Part shown: in pieces, positions 24,129 through 38,624 of the stretch | Layout: each line of letters opens with the position of its first letter | Position numbering within the stretch: the stretch's first letter is position 1 | From: Verrucomicrobiaceae bacterium | GTDB taxonomy: Bacteria > Verrucomicrobiota > Verrucomicrobiae > Verrucomicrobiales > Akkermansiaceae | Assembly: GCA_003820635.1 (NCBI GenBank) | Contig: RPOS01000015.1 | Location: 7,730 to 71,729, forward strand | DNA length: 64,000 nucleotides | Reading direction: 5' to 3' | Notes under the pieces: model-generated | Seen by the model: only the letters and a program-made list of their open reading frames with translations | Database searches by the model: none | Told to the model about the DNA's origin: nothing | Translations under genes and position numbers: made by a program

Positions 24129-24719
24129 ATGCCGCAGCCGCGCCTCATCATCGCCACCCGCAATGCCCACAAGACGGCGGAAATTCGCGCCATGCTCGGC
24201 GGCCGCTTCGAGGTGCTCGATGTGACCGCCTTTCCCGAGTGCCCGGAAATCGCCGAAACCGGCACCACGTTTCTCGAAAACGCCCGCCTCAAGGCGCTCG
24301 GCATCAGTGCCGTGGTGGATGGGCTGGTGCTCTCGGACGACTCCGGGCTGGAAGTCGATGCGCTGGGCGGCGCGCCGGGCGTGTGGTCGTCCAGCTTCGG
24401 CGGCGAGGAGGGCGATCACCCGCGCAACAACGCCCGTTTGCTCGCCGAAATGGCTGGGAAAAGCGACCGTCGCGCCCGCTTTCGCTGCACCATGGTGCTG
24501 GCGGAGCAGGGGAGGGAGCTGGCGCATTTCAGCGGCACGGTGGAGGGCCGGATCATCGGTGAGCCACGCGGCGGGCAGGGTTTCGGCTACGATCCCTTGT
24601 TCATTCCGGATGGCCATGAGCACACCTTTGCCGAGCTGGGCGAGGCGGTGAAAAACTCCCTCAGCCACCGCGCCAGAGCGCTGGCAAAAGCCATCGACTG
24701 GCTGGAGCGCCATCGTTGA
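24129..24719 (+). CDS. rdgB: XTP/dITP diphosphatase (RdgB/HAM1)
   Basis: A 196-residue enzyme that removes non-canonical purine nucleoside triphosphates such as dITP and XTP. The motifs are 'LIIATRNAHKTAEIRAML' (N-terminal nucleotide-binding motif), 'GTTFLENARLKA', 'LSDDSGLEVDALGGAPGVWS' and 'GFGYDPLFIP'. The ATG at 24129 gives the family's usual length; a GTG at 24102 would add nine residues. It converges on thiL with a 10-base gap. Confidence 0.92.
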   Translation: MPQPRLIIATRNAHKTAEIRAMLGGRFEVLDVTAFPECPEIAETGTTFLENARLKALGISAVVDGLVLSDDSGLEVDALGGAPGVWSSSFGGEEGDHPRNNARLLAEMAGKSDRRARFRCTMVLAEQGRELAHFSGTVEGRIIGEPRGGQGFGYDPLFIPDGHEHTFAELGEAVKNSLSHRARALAKAIDWLERHR

Positions 24720-24729
24720 GCGCACTTCT

Positions 24730-25635
24730 TCAGCCTAACTTGGAAAAGTGATCCCAGCCACCGGTGAGGGTTTCGCCGGATCCCGCGGGGACGAGGTGGC
24801 CGATGGCGGTGAGCGGGAGGCTGGGAAATGCGGTGGCCCATGCCGCCAGCAGCCCGGGCACCCGTTCCAGCTCGATGGCCAGCAGAAGTTCGAAGTCCTC
24901 GCCGTCGTTGAGCGCCTGCGCCGCCGTGCAGCCCGGTGAAAGCGGCAGGGCCGCATGGTCGAGCACGCAGCCACAGCCGGAGGCCACGGCCAAACGCGGC
25001 AGATCCTTGGCCAGCCCGTCCGAGAGATCCATCATGGCCGTCGGCTTGAACTCGGATACCAACCAGTATGCTTCTTTGGCGCGTGGGGTGAAGTTGAGGT
25101 GTTTTCCGGCGAGCGAACCGCCGAGGGTTCCGGTGACGAGGAGGGTTTGGCCGGGGCATGCGGTGGAGCGCAGGGCGAGGTGCTCGCGCCGGACGCTGCC
25201 GGTGGCGGCGATGGAGATCACGGCGGCGGAGCCTGGTGGCACGCGCGAGGTTTCGCCGCCGGCGAGCACCGCGCCGAAGGCGGCGAGGCAATCGCCAATG
25301 CCGCGGTAGAGCTCCTCCGCCCATGATACGGAAGTTTCCGGGGGTAGGGCGAGGGTGACGAGGAAGCGCCCGGGTTTTCCGCCCATGGCGGCGAAGTCCG
25401 AGACCACCCGGGCGGCGGCTTTCCAGCCCACGGCGCGGGGCGGCGTGTCCGGCAGGAAATGCACGCCGGCGACCATGGCGTCGGTTTTGAGGAGTTGGAG
25501 CTCAGCGGATACCGGGCCGGGATCGATCACCGCGCAATCATCGCCGGGGCCGGCGGCGGGATCCGGATCGCGCGGGACGAGGCGGGTGAGCCGGTCGATG
25601 AGGGCGTCCTCGCCGATGTCGCGGAGGGTTTTCAC
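24730..25635 (-). CDS. thiL: Thiamine-monophosphate kinase
   Basis: A 301-residue kinase making thiamine diphosphate from thiamine monophosphate. The motifs are 'GPGDDCAVID' (metal and ATP), 'LLKTDAMVAGVHF' (substrate), 'FAAMGGKPGRFLVTL', 'AVLAGGETSRV' and 'MMDLSDGLAKDLPRLA'. The start is a GTG at 25635 that overlaps the stop of the preceding CPBP protease gene (GTGA); it yields the expected N-terminus 'LRDIGEDALIDRL'. Apart from that coupling no thiamine genes are near. Confidence 0.92.
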   Translation of the reverse strand: MKTLRDIGEDALIDRLTRLVPRDPDPAAGPGDDCAVIDPGPVSAELQLLKTDAMVAGVHFLPDTPPRAVGWKAAARVVSDFAAMGGKPGRFLVTLALPPETSVSWAEELYRGIGDCLAAFGAVLAGGETSRVPPGSAAVISIAATGSVRREHLALRSTACPGQTLLVTGTLGGSLAGKHLNFTPRAKEAYWLVSEFKPTAMMDLSDGLAKDLPRLAVASGCGCVLDHAALPLSPGCTAAQALNDGEDFELLLAIELERVPGLLAAWATAFPSLPLTAIGHLVPAGSGETLTGGWDHFSKLG

Positions 25636-26555
25636 TGCGGCAGCTCGATGGGGATTTCGTAATAACGGACGGCCATCTGGGCGATGACGGTGGCGCCGTT
25701 GAAGCAGAAATGCGTGGCAATGGGAGCCCACAGCGAGCCGGTTTTTTCGTAGAGAAACACCAGCACGATGCCGAAGATGAACAAGGGCAGCAGCGCGGTG
25801 AGATTTCCGTGCGCGGCGGCGAAGATCAGGGCGGAACAACCCGCCGCCACCGTCATGCCGCCGAATTTTTTCATCACCGGGTAGAGGTAGCCGCGGAAGA
25901 CGATTTCCTCGCACAGCGGCGCGGCGATTACTGCGGCGAAGGCCATCAGCCCGAGCACCAACGGGTCTTCCGATTCCTGCAGCAGCCGCACCGTGTCCTG
26001 CACGGTTTCCACCCCCAGCGACTGCATCCATTCGACGTATCCGGAAAACTGCAGGCCGCTGAACACCAGCCACATGAGCAACACGGTGCCGGGGGCGATG
26101 AGCACCATCCACGGCCACGCCGGCCAGCGCAGGCCGAGCCACTGGATCAGGCCCACGCGGCGGGTGACCAGCAGCGCCACCAGGCCCGCCATCAGGAATT
26201 GGAAGCCGATGTTCACCAGCAGGGCGTCCGGTGTGAGTTCCGGCTTCTGGGTTTGCGCCGCGCGCAATGAGGTGAGGATCAATCCGGCGAACAGGCCAAA
26301 CACCAGAACCACTCCCAGCAAATCCACCGGCCGGTAAAACCACACCGGCACCCGCCCTACGGGCAGCTCAGGCAGCTCCGGCGGCAATGGCGGCGGCTCA
26401 TATGGCGATGCCTCGCTGCCGCCAAACTCAGCGGCATCCGGCTGTTTGGTAGGGGGCTTCCCGCCGGACCACGCGCGCAGGACCACCGCCACGCAAAAAA
26501 CGACCACCGCCGCGGCGAATGCGCCGGTGAGAACCATTTCAGTAGGGTCGGGCAT
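25632..26555 (-). CDS. CPBP-family intramembrane metalloprotease
   Basis: A 307-residue protein with about eight transmembrane segments. The CPBP (CAAX-protease/bacteriocin-processing) motifs are visible: EExxxR in 'APLCEEIVFRGYLYPV', FxxxH in 'LIFAAAHGNLTALLPLFI' and HxxxN/D in 'IATHFCFNGATV'. The region at 30-70 is Pro-rich and cytosolic. Bacterial relatives are associated with bacteriocin immunity or prenyl-protein processing; the substrate is unknown. It is coupled to thiL by a GTGA overlap and is divergent from another CPBP gene 97 bases away. Confidence 0.85.
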   Translation of the reverse strand: MPDPTEMVLTGAFAAAVVVFCVAVVLRAWSGGKPPTKQPDAAEFGGSEASPYEPPPLPPELPELPVGRVPVWFYRPVDLLGVVLVFGLFAGLILTSLRAAQTQKPELTPDALLVNIGFQFLMAGLVALLVTRRVGLIQWLGLRWPAWPWMVLIAPGTVLLMWLVFSGLQFSGYVEWMQSLGVETVQDTVRLLQESEDPLVLGLMAFAAVIAAPLCEEIVFRGYLYPVMKKFGGMTVAAGCSALIFAAAHGNLTALLPLFIFGIVLVFLYEKTGSLWAPIATHFCFNGATVIAQMAVRYYEIPIELPQ

Positions 26556-26651
26556 GGTGGGGATTTCCTCGCGCGCAAGCTGCGACGTCCCGGCCGGACG
26601 CGCCAATGGAAAAATGCGCGCCGCTTTTTTCGCCCGGTTGCTTAGGAAATC

Positions 26652-28067
26652 ATGAATTTAAGCCCATGCTTGCAAATCGCTTGGGAATCCGGAGACTCCG
26701 CGTTCATCGAAACCGCCCGCCCATCCCTGATTCCGCCGCCCAATCCGTATCGCGTGATTCTGCGGCGGGACTACCCGGAGCCGCTCATCGCGCTGCTTGC
26801 CTTCATTCTCGGCATTTGGCTGTGGGACCATTATTTTGGGAAAACCGCCGGCTACGAACCGGGCACCGAGGAGATCGCGCTGGTGAAGATCGACCGCGAC
26901 CTGCGCCTGGCGGACGCCATGGCCGGAGACCCGGCCTGGCTGCGCTGGCTGGCGGGCGTGGATGAGCCCGCCGCCATCCGGAATGACGGGATGCGCGCTT
27001 GGGAAAACCTCGCGGCCTACGGTTCGATGAGCCTGCCGGGGCTGGAGGCCTATGCCATTCTCAAGGCGGAGCATGAAGGCCTGCCGCTGCGCAAAACCCT
27101 CGCGGAAACCATGCAGGGGCAGATGATTTCCGACTTTGTCGAAACTTCGGAACAGCTCGCCAGCCACCGCGGCACCTGGTGGCACGCCCGCTGGATCACG
27201 ACCATGGAGCAGGACATGCCGCCCTATTGCCAGTGGCGCGAAATTTATCAGCGGGATTGCCAACAACTGCGCATCCGGGCGATCTTCGCGCGCTCTTGGG
27301 TCTGGCTGCTCGGGCTGGTCGGCCTGGCGTTCATTCCCCGCACGCTGGCGGATTTGAAACGCGGGCTGCATGCCCGGCCGCGCGGTTATGGCGGTGCCTG
27401 GCCGCTGCCGCTGGGGCTGGTGATTTTTCTGGTGGCCACGCTGGCATGGATCGGCTTCGCCATGACGCTCGAGCTCGGCATCGGCGCGCTGCCCGGGCTT
27501 CATCCGCTGGCCGGGATTTTGTTAGACGCGGCGGCGCGCATGCTGCCCGCGCTCATCGCGCTGGGCCTGCTTTTCCGCCGGCCGTCCCACGCGGTGCGGG
27601 TGCTTGGGCTGGACCGCCCGCTCGCCCCGAAAACCGTGCTTGGGGTGTTTTCCCTGCTGCTGCTCGCGGATCTGCTGCTGCGGGCGGCTATCGGGGGCGG
27701 CGACTCCGCCGACCCGGGCGGGGGATTGAGCGCGGGTGAGGCCGGCATCTGGGGGCTGGTCTTTGCGGTGGTTTCGGCCTGCCTGCTGGCACCGTTGTCG
27801 GAGGAGTTGCTCTACCGCGGTGTGTTGTTCCGCTCGTTATGGAACCGGCTGGGCGTTCTGCCCGCCGCGATTCTCTCGTCGGCGGTCTTCGCTGTGCTGC
27901 ATTTTTACGATGGCTACGGCTTGTTGAGCGTCGGCATTTTCGGTTTTTCCTGTGCGCTGCTCTACACCGCCACCGGTTCGCTCGGCGCCTGCATCGCGCT
28001 GCACTTTTTGTATAACTCGTCCATCAAACTGCCGGAATGGCTGATCTATCACGGCGCGCTTGGTTGA
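26652..28067 (+). CDS. Second CPBP-family intramembrane metalloprotease
   Basis: A 471-residue protein, larger than its divergent neighbour. An N-terminal membrane helix (about 40-60) is followed by a soluble domain (about 65-215) with no recognised motif, and then by a membrane domain (about 215-460). The catalytic motifs are 'LAPLSEELLYRGVLFRSLWN', 'FAVLHFYDGYGLLSVGIFGF' and 'CIALHFLYNSSI', with Glu pair, His and His/Asn in the expected order. The ATG at 26652 is used. The N-terminal domain might recognise the substrate. The two CPBP genes share one 96-base divergent promoter region. Confidence 0.85.
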   Translation: MNLSPCLQIAWESGDSAFIETARPSLIPPPNPYRVILRRDYPEPLIALLAFILGIWLWDHYFGKTAGYEPGTEEIALVKIDRDLRLADAMAGDPAWLRWLAGVDEPAAIRNDGMRAWENLAAYGSMSLPGLEAYAILKAEHEGLPLRKTLAETMQGQMISDFVETSEQLASHRGTWWHARWITTMEQDMPPYCQWREIYQRDCQQLRIRAIFARSWVWLLGLVGLAFIPRTLADLKRGLHARPRGYGGAWPLPLGLVIFLVATLAWIGFAMTLELGIGALPGLHPLAGILLDAAARMLPALIALGLLFRRPSHAVRVLGLDRPLAPKTVLGVFSLLLLADLLLRAAIGGGDSADPGGGLSAGEAGIWGLVFAVVSACLLAPLSEELLYRGVLFRSLWNRLGVLPAAILSSAVFAVLHFYDGYGLLSVGIFGFSCALLYTATGSLGACIALHFLYNSSIKLPEWLIYHGALG

Positions 28068-28143
28068 CCGCGCGCATTGGGATTTCCCGTTTCGTCATTC
28101 GTCTTGCCCTTGGTTCCGCCGGAATTCTAGCCTGCCAACGTTC

Positions 28144-29835
28144 ATGAGCGATTCGCCGCCCACCGCCGCCTTCGTGGCTCCGGCTCCTGCCGACCTCGCC
28201 CCGATGTTTCCAGGTTATGAGATCGGCCCATTGATCGCCACCGGCGGCATGGGCGCGGTCTATCAGGCCGTCCAGCGATCTCTGGAGCGGACGGTGGCCC
28301 TCAAGATCCTGCCGCATGAGTTCAGCGCGGATGCCGCGTTTTGCGCGGGTTTCGAGGCCGAGGCCAAGGCGATGGCGCGCCTCAACCATCCCAATCTCAT
28401 CGGGGTTTACGACTTTGGCGAGGCCGCGGGCATGCTCTACATCATCATGGAGTATGTTCCCGGAAAATCGCTTTTCCACTCCGCCCACGGCATCGCCATC
28501 GACCCGGCGGAAGTCATCCGGCTGATCAGCGGCATTTGCAGTGGTCTCGCCCACGCCCACGGCAACGGCATCATCCACCGCGACATCAAGCCCTCCAACA
28601 TCCTGCTGGATCCCAGTGCCAATCCCAAGATCGGCGACTTCGGGCTCGCCCGGCCCGCCGACCATCAGATTCAGGAGGGTGAGGAAATTTTCGGCACTCC
28701 CCACTACACCGCGCCGGAAGTCATCAGCACCCCGGGTCATGTGGACCACCGGGCGGATATTTTTTCCGTCGGTGTGATGCTGCACGAGTTGCTCACCGGC
28801 CGCCTGCCTGCGGATGACCGCCGGTCGGCATCGGTCATTGCGCACTGCGATCCGCGCTTCGATGCGATCATCCGCCGGGCCACGGATCCCATTCCGGATC
28901 ACCGTTATGCGAGTGCTTTGGAGATCGCCAATGAGCTCCAAACCATCGCCACCACATCCGGTCCAAAGGTCTTGCGGACGGCTCCGGTGCCCGCCACAGC
29001 GGGGGCGGGTTCTCGCAAGGGCAAGGCCCGCCGGCAGGACCGGAAGTCCTCCGCTGTGCCCGTTATCATCATTTTTCTGGCCGCCGTCACGCTTGCCGTC
29101 TTCGCCTACAGGCACCACCTCAAGCAAAAGCTCGCACGTCAGAGCGCCGCGCAAGCATCCGTCAGCGTGGTCGTGGAACCTCCACCGGCACCTGCGCTAC
29201 CACCTGCGCCACCACCTGCGCCGGAAGAACCAGTTCCGCCGCCCGTCGTTTTCGAACCGGATCCCACTCCGCTTCCGGGGCCAGAACCCTCCGCCGAGCC
29301 GCTTGCCCCCGAGCCACCGTCTCCGGCAGCGGAGCCTAAGTTCGATGTTCCCGGCTTCCTCTCGCGTGCCCGCAAGGTGATGCGGGCCCGCGCCGAGCCC
29401 GCCGTCCGCAAACAAAACGCGGCCATTGAGGACAACCTCGAAGCCATGGAGCGGAATCTCAAACGTGCCCTGCGCAAACAAGGTCTCAAACCCAGGGAAC
29501 AAGCCGTCGGAGCCCTGGTTGAGCAGTTGACCGAAGAATGCAAAAGCCAGGACAGCCGCATTCCCGCAATCTTGCCCGCAGCCCTGACGGTCGTGCCGGG
29601 TTTTCAGGCGGTGCATGCCGAGTTTCTCGAAAAGCAGCAGGCATTGGAAAGCTCGCTTGCCAGCGAGTTGTCCCAATATTCCGCGACCTACCTCCTCGGG
29701 ATCGAAAAACAAATCGAACGCCTCAAGCCAACTGACGATCCCGCCGCCATCGGACTGCTCGAGCAGGAGCTCCAAAGCGTTCGCGGGGATGAAGGATATT
29801 TCACCGGCCTGATGCTCGCGCCGGATTCCGAGTAG
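28144..29835 (+). CDS. Membrane Ser/Thr protein kinase (PknB-like)
   Basis: A 563-residue protein from the ATG at 28144. The kinase domain (about 23-280) is complete: Gly loop 'LIATGGMGAVYQAV', Lys54 in 'VALKIL', catalytic loop 'IIHRDIKPSNILLD' with Asp147, 'IGDFGLARPA' and 'GTPHYTAPEV'. A transmembrane helix (about 304-322) is followed by a Pro/Glu-rich stalk (about 340-400) and a predicted helical coiled region to the end. The extracytoplasmic part has no PASTA or known sensor domain. It is an active-looking counterpart of the degenerate kinase at 15553-18099. It precedes uvrA by 72 bases. Confidence 0.88.
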   Translation: MSDSPPTAAFVAPAPADLAPMFPGYEIGPLIATGGMGAVYQAVQRSLERTVALKILPHEFSADAAFCAGFEAEAKAMARLNHPNLIGVYDFGEAAGMLYIIMEYVPGKSLFHSAHGIAIDPAEVIRLISGICSGLAHAHGNGIIHRDIKPSNILLDPSANPKIGDFGLARPADHQIQEGEEIFGTPHYTAPEVISTPGHVDHRADIFSVGVMLHELLTGRLPADDRRSASVIAHCDPRFDAIIRRATDPIPDHRYASALEIANELQTIATTSGPKVLRTAPVPATAGAGSRKGKARRQDRKSSAVPVIIIFLAAVTLAVFAYRHHLKQKLARQSAAQASVSVVVEPPPAPALPPAPPPAPEEPVPPPVVFEPDPTPLPGPEPSAEPLAPEPPSPAAEPKFDVPGFLSRARKVMRARAEPAVRKQNAAIEDNLEAMERNLKRALRKQGLKPREQAVGALVEQLTEECKSQDSRIPAILPAALTVVPGFQAVHAEFLEKQQALESSLASELSQYSATYLLGIEKQIERLKPTDDPAAIGLLEQELQSVRGDEGYFTGLMLAPDSE

Positions 29836-29907
29836 GGAAATTCCCTGTGACACGTTCCCCGGCACACTTCCGCTGGCGGAGCGGCGTTTCGCATTTAGAG
29901 TCCCCGC

Positions 29908-35607
<5,700 letters not shown>

Positions 35608-35659
35608 CTCCGGGTGGCGCGGGAGTTGCGCCCGTGATGCGCTCTGATAGCGTGTGCCC

Positions 35660-36439
35660 ATGCGCCGCATCGATCTCAACGCCGATCTCGGGGAAGGAGG
35701 CTCGCAGGATGCCGCACTGATTGCGCTGGCAAGCTCCGCAAACATCGCCTGCGGCGGCCATGCCGGTGATGAATCGACGATGCGCGCGGCCATCGACGCC
35801 TGCCATGCCGCAGGGGTGGCCATCGGCGCGCATCCCGGCTACGAGGACCGCGCGCATTTCGGCCGCCGGCCGCTCCAACTCGCACCCGCCGCAGTGACGG
35901 ACATGGTGGCGCGGCAGGTTGGGCGGCTCGCGCAAATGACGCCGCTACAGCATGTGAAACCGCATGGCGCGCTTTACACCCAGGCGGATCGCGATCCGGC
36001 GTTGGCGGCCGCCGTGGCCGAGGGGGTGGCGGGCGTGGCTCCCGCCTGCCTGTTTTACGTGCCGCCGGGCGGGGAGCTGGCAGCCGCAGGTGCGGGCGCG
36101 GGTTTGCATGTGCGGGCGGAGGGTTTCGCGGACCGCCGCTACGCGGTAAACGGCAGTCTGGTGCCGCGCGGCGAGGCGGGCGCGGTGATCGCGGATGCCG
36201 GCACGGCCGTTGCACAGGCTTTGCAGATCGCCTGCGAAGGGCGGGTGCGCACGGTGGCGGGAAACTGGTGCGCGCTGCCGGCGGAAACCCTCTGCGTGCA
36301 TGGCGACGGCGCGCATGTGCTGGAAATCCTGCGCGCCGTGCGGCAGGCATTGATGGATGCTGGATTCGAGATCCGCGCCCCTGGGGCTCACAAGCCCTTG
36401 GCAATGTCATCCGCCAGGCGCGAGAGCAGCCGCGATTGA
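35660..36439 (+). CDS. pxpA: 5-oxoprolinase subunit A (LamB/YcsF family)
   Basis: A 259-residue protein from the ATG at 35660. The family signatures are 'RIDLNADLGEGGSQDAALI', 'ANIACGGHAGDESTM', 'IGAHPGYEDRAHFGRR' and 'HVKPHGALYTQAD'. PxpA works with PxpB and PxpC to open 5-oxoproline to glutamate using ATP. Neither partner is in the window, which is unusual. The last 18 or so codons read antisense into the 3' end of pqiC (52-base overlap, 36388-36439), so the original stop may have been lost and the tail is probably not conserved. Confidence 0.85.
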   Translation: MRRIDLNADLGEGGSQDAALIALASSANIACGGHAGDESTMRAAIDACHAAGVAIGAHPGYEDRAHFGRRPLQLAPAAVTDMVARQVGRLAQMTPLQHVKPHGALYTQADRDPALAAAVAEGVAGVAPACLFYVPPGGELAAAGAGAGLHVRAEGFADRRYAVNGSLVPRGEAGAVIADAGTAVAQALQIACEGRVRTVAGNWCALPAETLCVHGDGAHVLEILRAVRQALMDAGFEIRAPGAHKPLAMSSARRESSRD

Positions 36440-36960
36440 GCGGCGACGAGCGAGGCATAGCCGTCCGAGGCGAGCGGCTCGCGGTCCACGAAGGTGCGCG
36501 AGGCTTTCAATTTCCGGTCCGGCAGCGAGTAGGCGCGCCAGCCGGCCTCGATGACCGCATGGCCGTCGGCCGCGCCGTGGAACTGGCGGATGTCCAGCGT
36601 GACCTGGTAGCGGATGCCCTCGTCGCCCTGCCACGGATAGACGCGGACGTTGCCGGTGTGCATGCGGCGGCCGAGGTTGGCGGCGGTGATGCGGGCGACG
36701 GAAGCTGATAGATCGCCGGCCCAGCGGTGGTCTTCGGCCAGGGCCAGCTGGTTTTCGTTTTCGGCGAGCACGAGGTTCGGGCGATCGATGTATTCCGCGA
36801 GGCTGACCGGGCCGACGCCGATGCCCGCGCCGCCGCCGGAGGGCGCGGGGCCGTCGGCGGTGAGGACGTAGAACGCTCTCGATCCCGCGCAACCGGCGAG
36901 CAACAGGATGGCTGATAGAAGATGGAGTGCCCGAATCATGGTGGTGGGAAAAAATTTCAA
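36388..36960 (-). CDS. pqiC: PqiC-family lipoprotein (ABC-type transport auxiliary, DUF330)
   Basis: A 190-residue lipoprotein with lipobox 'AILLLAGC'. The mature part has 'YVLTADGP', 'IGVGPVSLAEYIDRPNLVL' and 'HRWAGDLSASVARITAANL', the typical PqiC/YmbA sequence blocks. PqiC sits in the outer membrane and forms rings that meet the PqiB needle. The start chosen is the TTG at 36960, which overlaps the pqiB stop (TTGA), the same junction type as at pqiB and truA. An ATG at 36939 would give a shorter but still complete signal. It is the last gene of the operon. Confidence 0.85.
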   Translation of the reverse strand: MKFFPTTMIRALHLLSAILLLAGCAGSRAFYVLTADGPAPSGGGAGIGVGPVSLAEYIDRPNLVLAENENQLALAEDHRWAGDLSASVARITAANLGRRMHTGNVRVYPWQGDEGIRYQVTLDIRQFHGAADGHAVIEAGWRAYSLPDRKLKASRTFVDREPLASDGYASLVAAQSRLLSRLADDIAKGL

Positions 36961-38624
36961 TGCGGGGCCTTGGGTTTCGGGTTGCCGGAGGACTCGCGGC
37001 CGAAGAGCAGCGAGTTGGGTTTTTCATCGATGGTGGTGGCCACGGATTTGAGCGAGCGCAGCGAGGCGCGGAGTTCGTCGAGCGTGCGCAGCAGGTCGCC
37101 CTGCACGGCACCGTCCGGGCCGACGCTGGCGACGGACTTTTGCAGCTCGTCGAGCGATTTGCGCAGCTCGGCAGGCAGGCCGCGGAAGTCCGGATCGTCG
37201 AGCGTTTTGCGCGCGGCGGCGGCGGTGGCCTCGATTTCCTTGAGCGTGGCGCGGGACTCGGCGATGGTGATCTTGGTCTCCTCGGCGGCGGCGGAGATTT
37301 CCTCCAACGTCTTGTCGAGCGGGAGTGCCTGGAGTTTGTCGAGAATGGCGGTGATTTTCGCCTCCAGCTGCACGAAACCGGAGGAAATCGTCGGAATGGT
37401 GTGGAGCTCGCCTTCTTTTTCCATCTGTGCCGGGGCGGCATCCTCATAGTAGTCGAGGTCCACGTAGAGGGCACCGGTGATGAGGCTGGCGGTCTTGAGC
37501 GAGGCGCGCAGTCCATGACTCACCGCTTCCTTGATGAACTCGGAATCCGCAGCCGTCATCTTGCGCACGGATTCCGGGCGCATCAGGCAGGGATCGATTT
37601 CGATGAGCACCGGAATCCGCGGGTCCTCGGCGGCGGGCATCAGGTCGAAGGAAATTTCCGCGACGCGGCCAATGGTGATGCCGCGGAACTCGACGGGTGC
37701 TTTTTCGGCAAGGCCGCGCACGGTCTGGTCGAACAGCAGCAGGAATTTCAACGTGGGATTGAAGGTGGATTTGCGCGCTGTGTCCTCATCGCGGAACAGC
37801 GGAAATTCCATGCCATCCACCGCAGGCTTGCCGGGTTGTTCACCCGCAGTCACGCCGAAGGAAACGCCGCCGGAGACCATCGCTTGGAACGAGGGCGTGC
37901 GGAGCTTGAAACCATCGGCCCCGGCGCTGATGTCGATGCCGCTGGTGTTCCAGAAGCGGGTGTTTTCGGTGACCAGGCCGCTGTATTCCTCCTCGATGAA
38001 GGCGTTGTAAGTGACTTTCTGCCCGTCCCCGGCGAGTTCGCGGCCCTCGATGCGCCCGACTTCAAAGCCGCGGAAATAAATCGGCGCGCCGATCATCAGC
38101 GATCCGGCCTGCTCGGCGGTGAGGATCAGGCGGCGGCCGGGCACGCTGCGGTTGGTGGCGGGCGGCGTTTCGCGGCCTTTGAAATAGTTGTGTTTCTTGG
38201 CATCCGGCGGGCCGGGATCGAGCTCGATGTAGGCGCCGGTGATGAGGGTTTCGGCCCCGGAAAACTCGGTGACGGACAGCCGCGGCTTCACCACCCAGAA
38301 GCGGGTGCCGCGCCGCAGCAGGCCCTCCGAGTCCGCATCGAGCTCCAGATAGACCAGCACCGATTTCAAATCATCGGCCAGTTTCACATCCTTGACGATA
38401 CCCACCTTCACCGAGCGGCAGCGGACCTCGGTGGTGCCGGCGGAAATGCCGTTGGCGGTCTCGAAGCGGACACGCGCCTCGGGGCCCTGCGCTGAGAAAT
38501 TCCGGTAGAGCAGCCAGGCACCTACCAGCAGCGCGATGATGGGCACGACCCACACGATGTTCCACCGTTGGGCACGGCGGACCACGGGCGTGGCGGCAGG
38601 TGGTGGGCTTGGATTGTTGCTCAA
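36957..38624 (-). CDS. pqiB: PqiB-like MCE-domain lipid transporter
   Basis: A 555-residue protein. It has a single N-terminal membrane helix (about 21-40, 'WNIVWVVPIIALLVGAWLLY'). Three MCE domains follow at about 46-135 ('VRFETANGISAGTTEVRCRS'), 164-270 ('LTAEQAGSLMIGAPIYFRGF') and 293-400 ('LLFDQTVRGLAEKAPVEFRG'). A long helical region from about 425 to 535 likely forms the needle. E. coli PqiB has the same layout and forms a tunnel for lipids across the periplasm. The start is a TTG at 38624 overlapping the upstream stop (TTGA); no ATG fits. Confidence 0.88.
   Translation of the reverse strand: MSNNPSPPPAATPVVRRAQRWNIVWVVPIIALLVGAWLLYRNFSAQGPEARVRFETANGISAGTTEVRCRSVKVGIVKDVKLADDLKSVLVYLELDADSEGLLRRGTRFWVVKPRLSVTEFSGAETLITGAYIELDPGPPDAKKHNYFKGRETPPATNRSVPGRRLILTAEQAGSLMIGAPIYFRGFEVGRIEGRELAGDGQKVTYNAFIEEEYSGLVTENTRFWNTSGIDISAGADGFKLRTPSFQAMVSGGVSFGVTAGEQPGKPAVDGMEFPLFRDEDTARKSTFNPTLKFLLLFDQTVRGLAEKAPVEFRGITIGRVAEISFDLMPAAEDPRIPVLIEIDPCLMRPESVRKMTAADSEFIKEAVSHGLRASLKTASLITGALYVDLDYYEDAAPAQMEKEGELHTIPTISSGFVQLEAKITAILDKLQALPLDKTLEEISAAAEETKITIAESRATLKEIEATAAAARKTLDDPDFRGLPAELRKSLDELQKSVASVGPDGAVQGDLLRTLDELRASLRSLKSVATTIDEKPNSLLFGRESSGNPKPKAPH

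Noticed and set aside
24730..26343. A 537-codon minus-strand frame ending in thiL
   Set aside because: Upstream of 25635 it lies out of frame within the CPBP protease gene.
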